Positions 58,080 to 64,000 of a stretch of 64,000 nt of DNA are shown piece by piece (within the stretch, counting starts at the first letter, position 1; every line of letters begins with the position of its first letter). The notes under the pieces are model-generated. The model had not been told where the DNA came from, did not search any database, and worked only from the letters and a program-made list of their open reading frames with translations. Source of the stretch: Clarkia xantiana subsp. parviflora (taxonomy: Eukaryota; Streptophyta; Magnoliopsida; Myrtales; Onagraceae); the NCBI GenBank assembly GCA_036873135.1, contig JAPTYO010000017.1, forward strand, positions 16,802,001 through 16,866,000, in the 5' to 3' direction. Both the position numbers and the translations under genes were made by a program.

Positions 58080-58659
58080 CTCCGACGCTTTACTCGAGAC
58101 TTTACCACTTAAGGTTTCTCGTCTTATCGGGATTTCACTACTTAAGGTTTCTTATCCAATCGTGATTTCACCACTTAATGTTTCTCATCCAATCGGGATT
58201 TCACCACTTAAGGTTTCTTGTCCAATCGGAACTTCACCACTTAAGGTTTCTTGTCCAATCGTGATTTTACCACTTAAGGTTTCTTGTCCAATCGGGACTT
58301 CACCACTTAATGTTTCTCATCCAATCGAGACTTCACCACTTAAGGTTTCTCGTCCCTGCCTTTCGAGGCCATTTTCCACATCACTTAAGATGATTTTTCA
58401 CGCCCCTTAGGGCTTTTACCACGCCAAATCTGACGACTTTAATCGTACCCTTTAAGGGATTTTATCACGTCTTTACCAGACGGCTTAATCGTACCCTTTA
58501 AGGCTTTTCGCCGCATCATATAGACGACTTACGCGGACCTGCTAAGGCTTTTTCGTACCCGTTAAGGCTTTTGGCCGCGTCATATAGACGACTTATGCGG
58601 ACCCATTAGGGCCTTTTCGTACCTAGGCTTTTGGTTGCATCATAAAGACGACTTACGCA
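58080..58659 (-). repeat. Family A tandem array in E3 (33-bp monomer)
   Basis: About eight copies of a 33-bp unit with CCACTTAAGGTTTCTTGTCC (58098-58370), then looser repeats with CGTACCCTTTAAGG and AGACGACTTA. It shares CTTAAGTGG with the 27-bp array of E1 (minus strand). It is interrupted by E7. 57881-58079 is AT-rich spacer. Confidence 0.85.
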
Positions 58660-59691
58660 TGTTAGGTTATAAAGTCTGGGTCAACGGGTCGTCAATCTAG
58701 AATTTATCTCCCACTAATGAAATGTCGGGTTCAGTGTTCCTAGGACTAGTCATTCTGATACATGCCCTTCTGCTCCCTTGGGGTAGTCGTTCTGATATAT
58801 GTCATTCTCTTCTCTCCTTCTGACCTCCTTTCCTTCTCTCCTTCCGACCTCCTGAGGCTTGTACTACTGCTCTATGCTCTTCTGCTTCCTTGGCTCTCTT
58901 CTCCTTGCCACCCTGCAAGAGGGGCAATACCAGGCACAGAGGGGGGGGTGGTGCCTGATGAACCCTCTCCGATGCCTAAGTCAGTACGGTTTTAGAGAGA
59001 TAAAGCTAGAGAGATGTCAGAGCAAAATTGTGCAACTTGCCAAGAAGATCCAAATGAATTGTGAAGGTGGGGTATTTATAGGCAACGGTGTCATTAAGGT
59101 GGCTTAATGACATCGTTAACCTTTAAACACAGTTAATTAACCTTTAAACGCATGATTAAGACCTTAGGATACGGAGAAGGTAGGCGGAGTGAGCCGAGTG
59201 TGGGAGTCCAAAAAATGGTACCGGGGCCCTTGGGGGGAAGAGAAATCCGACCCCCAAGGGTAGGGGTTGGGTGAGGGCACCCAACCCCTCCTAGGGAGGA
59301 TGGGGTTGGCCAACCCCATCCCTCCTAGGAGAGACCGGGTTGGCCGACCCGATCTCTCCTAGGAGAGATCGGGTTGGCCAACCCCATCCCTCCTTGGAGA
59401 GATCGGGTTGGCCGACCCGATCTCTCCTAGGAGAGATCGGGTTGGTCCACCCGATCTCCCCTAGGGGAGATCGGGTTGGCTGACCCGATCTCCCCTAGGG
59501 GAGGTCGGGTGTGGCCACCCAACCTCACCTAGGTGAGTTTGCCTTGGCCGGACGAGCGCTTCGGCCTCGTCCGAGCCGTTGATGTTCTCGCGAAGTGTTC
59601 GGGTTGAAGTTTCGATTTACAAACGTTAATGGGATGATAAAAATACAACGGTTCGGAAGTCAACGGGTTCAAATTGGGCGTATATCCATCA
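58660..59691 (-). repeat. Family B 3' LTR of E7 (1032 bp)
   Basis: The longest family B LTR here. Its U3 has the largest palindrome array (59250-59545; GATCGGGTTGGCC and CTCTCCTAGGAGAG units). U5 (58660-58900) is longer and pyrimidine-rich. R fold at 58914-58980. The PPT GACTCGGGGGCATG follows on the minus strand (59692-59705). Confidence 0.9.
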
Positions 59692-59705
59692 CATGCCCCC
59701 GAGTC

Positions 59706-60879
59706 AACCAATGGCTTAACCCTTGATTGACTCTATTTCAGGATGGTATGATACGCGCAATTTGAAACCGGGGTTTTACCTTTCGTCTGAATGCTTACTT
59801 ACCCATGGATGCGTGCCTCTGACTCTGCCCCCTGCCTTATGAGATAGAGGAATTGTAAACGTCAGAGTAGCACGGACGTGTGCCTAAGCACGCGTCCGTC
59901 TGAGGTGGGAGTAATAAATCTATCTTTGCTACAGGCGTATACTCAAAAAATACATGCTTGCATAGGAATGCAATACGGATACATCTAAGTGATTCATGCT
60001 TCAACTTCATGCCGTGATTTGCCTAAGTGGAGAAAAATTTAATTTTGGCCCAAAATTTTTTCTAAGTATGGGATACTAGAAAATATGCCTATAGGATGTT
60101 AACTAGGAGTGAACATGGACATATCATGAACATGAGGATGTGTACTAGCATACATGCAAGTAGGAACATAAGGATGGGAGTGAGTAGAGACATGATGCGA
60201 TTGTAGTCATGAATGTATGCATGAATATATGGCGGCCATGTGCATGGACGTCTAAATGTTTGAACACATGGGAGTGTGTATGTGGGCATGCATATGAGTG
60301 CAAGCATGAACATGTATGTATGTATGGATGGGTTGTGAGTATAAGCATGAGTGATGACATTGATGTACCTGTAGATGTTAATCATGAATATGAGCATAAG
60401 TGCAAAGGTGAGAGCATAGACCTCTCCTTTACTTGAGGGTGGGAACTCTGCCACTCAATGGGACACAACGTTCCGCCTCCCTCGTACTAGCGTGAGCATT
60501 GTCTATTAATCTCGACTTTCGGCACGTGTAACATTTTTCCTTCATTCGTTGGAGCGTGTGTATAGCTCTTGACCTTTACCCTGCAATTTGTTCCCCATAA
60601 AAGTGAGGGTGAAAAAGCTTACAAGCTTTCTTCTTACCGCCGCGAGCGAAGGGTTCTATTGACATGTGTTAAGGGTTGACCCTTCCTTCGGATGTGCTGG
60701 AGCGTTGCTCCATTTGGGGAAACTAAAAGTTCGCCCTCTTCCCTTGGTGTTAAGGTTGCCCCCGTAGTAGGCGTATCTCGCCCCTCCATGAGTAAGGGTC
60801 GATCTTTGCGTTGGTTGCTCGTATAGATGACTCACTTTTGGGAAGCTTTCTTCTTCAGACAGGGAGACCTTGAAGATCG
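59706..60879 (-). other. Noncoding 3' internal region of E7
   Basis: Inverted counterpart of 51300-52370 in E4, including the CATG/CATA-rich stretch (60110-60440). A frame of about 121 codons (60454-60089) exists in E4 as well, but it is built of short motif repeats and I do not call it a gene. Confidence 0.55.
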
Positions 60880-61370
60880 TTTTCCGAGGTGGTCAGACCA
60901 AATCTGACCGTCCGTTGAATCAGATGAGAGGGAAGAACCCTCTAGTTTTGCTTATCAGGCCAAGAAATTTTCTAAGTCAGGGGTGGCTGCTAATGCTTCC
61001 AGTATGTTCTTTTTCCCTTCTTTTTTCTTTGTGATATACTTATGATTGTTCTCATGCTGGTTCCTTCTTGTTGTTAGAGCGTTCTTCCCTGGTTACCGAA
61101 TGGTTCTTGTGGTGGGTGAGAGTTCAAGTCAATCTAAATCCAAGGCGCGGAAACCTGACTCTGAGGTCGGGCCCTCGGCTGCCAGGAGAAGGAAACCGCG
61201 AGAGGCTCTCCTTCAAGTGCCCCCTTGCTGACTCCCTCCCATGATAAGGAGGTAGTGGTTGAAGAGGCACCCTCTTTGCTTGACAAAAGGAAACAACCTG
61301 TGGCTGGCGATGGGGTGATCATAGGTCTTGATGTCTCTTCTCTATCCCCTGCCCCCCAGCCGAGGGGCCG
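60880..61370 (+). pseudogene. Decayed antisense gene exons of E7
   Basis: One exon remnant ends at about 61001 before GTATGTTC. After an intron ending TTGTTAG, the next (from 61078) encodes a series resembling RSSLVTEW ... EEVVVEEAPSLLDKRKQP, aligned with E4 51041-50749 and E6 42047-41778. A frameshift near 61190 breaks it. Confidence 0.7.
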
Positions 61371-61890
61371 AGTCTCAAGTTTATTTCATCTTCATGTAGA
61401 TTTGACGACTTTTGAAAGTGTCTTTGGCTTTCCTGTGGGTTATGTTATTAACCCCTGCGTTGAAAATTTTTCTTTTGGTGATGGGTGTGATCATCGCCTT
61501 TCGTTGAGGTTCCTTTCTCTTGCCATGACTCTGATTAAGATAGTGAATTCTTGCTTTGGAGTTTGGTGGAGACTGCTCTTGAGTTAGCCTCTACTAGTAT
61601 CGTAGTTGTGATCGTTGTGGGGATCGTTTTGTTATATGTCCTCAATAGTGCTTGTCGTGATTCTTTGCTTCATGATTGATTTCGTGAGATATGGAGGTTG
61701 TCTTCATAATAAGGACGTCTCCTTCCTGGTATCACCCAGTGGGTTGAAATATAAGTGCCTACCTTTGATGAGCGTACGAAGGGTGTTGTTTTTCCTTTTT
61801 CTTGAACCTCCTCCTAAGGCTAGGCGTAGCCTTTTGATGTTCGTGGTCGGGATGGTGTCTTTACAATGCATATGTTTTATGATGTGCTGC
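61371..61890 (+). other. Decayed internal DNA of E7
   Basis: Inverted counterpart of E4 50270-50740. It is expected to correspond to the downstream antisense-gene region, but no domain is recognised. Confidence 0.45.
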
Positions 61891-62172
61891 CATGATAATC
61901 ACTTCGAGGTATGTGGACATGATAGCCACTTCATGATGTGTGGGAGTGATAGCCCTTTTGTAGTGTGTGGACATGATAGCCACTTCAGGGTATGTGGACA
62001 TGATAGCCACTTCAAGATATGTGGACGTGATAGCCACTTCAAGATATGTGGACATGATAGCCACTACAAGATATGTGGACATGATAGCCACTACAGGATA
62101 TGTGGACATGATAGCCACTTCAAGATATGTGGATATGATAGCCACTTCAGTGTATGTGGACATGATAGCCAC
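61891..62172 (+). repeat. 27-bp tandem array in E7
   Basis: About ten copies of TATGTGGACATGATAGCCACTTC plus a diverged first unit. The same unit occurs six times in E4 (50096-50262, inverted). Frames are open on both strands because 27 is a multiple of three. From 62173 to 62815 there is decayed internal DNA shared with E4 49454-50095. Confidence 0.9.
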
Positions 62173-62819
62173 ATCACGATGTATGGAGTTGTGCTTTAGT
62201 ATTCCTTTCTCATTGGAGAGCCTCATTGCTATACTTGCCTTTTGTTTAGGCTATGTTTGTTGGGTTAGGTCCCGATGTCTCGTCTTGTCCGATGTTGTAT
62301 CCTTCATGCTTTTTAGATGTCTCCTTCATGAGTTGTGCTTGACGATGTTCAAGTCTTATACGGGCATAGGTCATGCGAGTGACATGCAAGACAATAATAT
62401 TTGTCGGCGGTTGCTTTGTGCGACCTGTAAGGCAATTCCTCTTCTTGATGGGTCGAGTTTATTTTGAGAGCCTTGAACTTTGGATTTCATGTCTTTGCTA
62501 TCCTTCTTGGTGGTGTTGGGTTCCTTTGGGATACTTCTCTTGACTTGTGATATGGATGGTAGGATAACTCGTTACTTTTCATGATAACCTCTTGTGCTTC
62601 TGTATATGATCCTTTGGTCATGGACTTCTCCTTTGTATATGCTTTCCTTTCTTTATCTTTCTTTTGTGCTTTCCTTCACATCATACCTGCTATCTCATCA
62701 AGAAAAAACATTATGTGTTCTTTATACAACTTTACTTTGCAATTATTTTCTCATGGAATCCTTCTAAGTATGGTGCGATGATCTCTTCTGATACCCTTTA
62801 AATGGTATACATGGTACTG

Positions 62820-63530
62820 TTAGACCAAAGATACGCTCTTGGTGGGCGTCGAATCTGATCACGAGACAGGCTCTCGGAGGGCACTTAACGTTTCACAGGA
62901 TAGGCTCCCGGAGGGCACAGGTTAGACCAAAGATACGCTCCTGGTTGGCGTCGAAAACTGTTCACGAGACAGGCTCTCGGAGGGCACTTAACGTTTCACA
63001 GGATAGGCTCCCGGAGGGCACAGGTTAGACCAAAGATACGCTCCTGGTTGGCGTCGAAAACTGTTCACGAGACAGGCTCTCGGAGGGCACTTAACGTTTC
63101 ACAGGATAGGCTCCCGGAAGGCTCAGGTTAGACCAAAGATACGCTCCTGGTTGGCGTCGAAACTGGTAGTTTGAAATCTACCTCAAGATACGCTCTTGGG
63201 GGCGTCGAATCTGGTAGTGTTTTTTCTACCTCAAGATACGCTCTTGGGGGCGTCGAATCTGGTAGGTTGCAAATCTACCTCAAGATACGCTCCTGGGGGC
63301 GTCGAAGTTCGTAGTTTTTGGAAACCACTCTCAAGATACGCTCTTGGTGCGTCGAAGGGCGTAGTATAAAAACTACTCTCAAGATACGCTCTTGGGGGCG
63401 TCGAAGGTCGTAGTATGAACACTACTCTCAAGATACGCTCTTGGGGGCGTCGAAGGTCGTAGTATGAAAACTACTCTCAAGATACGCTCTTGGGGGCGTC
63501 GAATCAGTTCGCGGGATAGGCTCCCGGAGG
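62820..63530 (-). repeat. Family B tandem array in E7
   Basis: In plus orientation three to four type 2 units (62820-63150) precede type 1 units (63150-63530), the exact inverse of E2, E5 and E6, so the element lies on the minus strand. Confidence 0.92.
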
Positions 63531-64000
63531 GCTCATAATGTTACCTTATCTTGTGTCCTTTCTCATGTAGGGTGCGTCTTTGGTATGCTTTTCGAGTCTT
63601 TACTTGACTCTTCCTTCTATGATATTGCATGCTACCACGCTTTTCCTTTAATGTGGGAGATCACCTCTCGAGGGCGATGTTTGTGTGTTGCCAACTTAGG
63701 ACGAGTTCGTATAGGGAGTTGATGATGTTTTCCTCTTATGTGACCACTTCTAGGAGAAGTGGTATTGCATGTTCTTGTGATCTTCTGCCTCTAATCTCTT
63801 CTTTTAGACTTAGGTGGACTACCAAGCACTTATTCGTTTGGTGCCCCCCAAGTTGCTTGGTGGTCATACCGCCTTTCATATTTGGCCGTTGAAGGCCCCT
63901 CGTTCATTTTCTTGGTTGGGTACCCCTTATGCTCGGGGCTTCCTTGTCTGCTTGTTTGAATGCGATGAGTGTCCCTTGTAGGATTTATTCTTTCTCATGC
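63531..64000 (-). other. Decayed internal DNA of E7 to window edge
   Basis: Homologous in reverse to E4 27080-27540. An 87-codon frame (63629-63892) has a counterpart at 27449-27186, but the E4 copy is on the opposite element and neither shows a known domain. Confidence 0.5.

Larger units (their letters stand above)
22283..58659 (-). mobile_element. Family A element E3, minus strand, heavily interrupted
   Basis: Its 3' LTR is in three pieces: 22283-22395, 53133-53236 and 54002-54506. E4 (22396-53132) separates the first two pieces and a solo LTR with target duplication (53237-53996) separates the last two. Then, reading right, come the polypurine tract, the antisense gene on the plus strand (55150-57880) and the tandem array (58080-58659), which is itself broken by E7. 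Pol and the 5' LTR should lie beyond 64000. It has the same layout as E1. Confidence 0.85.
58660..64000 (-). mobile_element. Family B element E7, 3' part, minus strand
   Basis: 3' LTR (58660-59691), PPT, decayed antisense gene on the plus strand, a 27-bp array, the family B array (62820-63530) and decayed coding DNA to the window edge. It belongs to the same diverged subfamily as E4. It was inserted into the E3 array; the left target sequence is ACGCA and the other end lies outside. Confidence 0.85.

Noticed and set aside
61615..62199. 194-codon frame with a 9-residue repeat (CGHDSHFKI)
   Set aside because: Product of the 27-bp array; it is open on both strands and not kept in E4.

Overview
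This window is repeat-dense nuclear DNA of a seed plant, probably a eudicot with a large genome. I find no convincing host gene. Almost every base belongs to LTR retrotransposons, most of them Ty3/gypsy elements of the Tat type (integrase with TNGQVE, Gag knuckle of the C-x2-H-x4-H-x4-C form, PBS starting TGGCGCCGTC). One Ty1/copia fragment is also present (PBS TGGTATCAGAGC). I name the families by their LTRs. A begins TGATGGGTTTCG, has pol and an antisense gene. B begins TGATGGATATACGCCC and has gag-protease plus an antisense gene but no RT, RNase H or integrase. C begins TGATCGATATACACCC. D is a 601-608 bp LTR-like tandem unit.

Layout: 1-5417 is the 3' half of a family A element (integrase end, 27-bp array, antisense gene, 3' LTR). 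5940-7727 is a truncated family C element and 7728-9245 a truncated copia element, both on the minus strand. 10012-17944 is a family B element flanked by a perfect 5-bp target duplication. 18756-20413 is a family A 5' LTR plus gag, cut off by three D units (20414-21812). From 22283 to the right edge lies a deep nest: a minus-strand family A element (22283-58659, broken) holds a diverged family B element (22396-53132), which holds a second family B element (28465-49242), which holds a third and youngest one (35141-45372). A solo family A LTR sits at 53237-53996, and a minus-strand family B element (58660 to beyond 64000) is inserted in the family A tandem array. Junction duplications support the order of insertion.

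How the parts work together: family B elements encode a polyprotein ordered Gag - zinc knuckle - protease - second partial Gag with its own knuckle. It is intact over 1084 codons in the youngest copy. A spliced gene runs in the opposite direction from near the 3' LTR, and its coding exons after the first are open in that same copy. The two genes converge on a tandem-repeat array. Family A has the same plan, with pol in front of the array. Family B must borrow RT and integrase, and the PBS core it shares with family A makes A-like elements plausible donors. All four Ty3-type LTR families carry, just downstream of the TATA box, a segment that folds into two nested stems with compensatory base changes between families. 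That is the best candidate here for an undescribed functional element.
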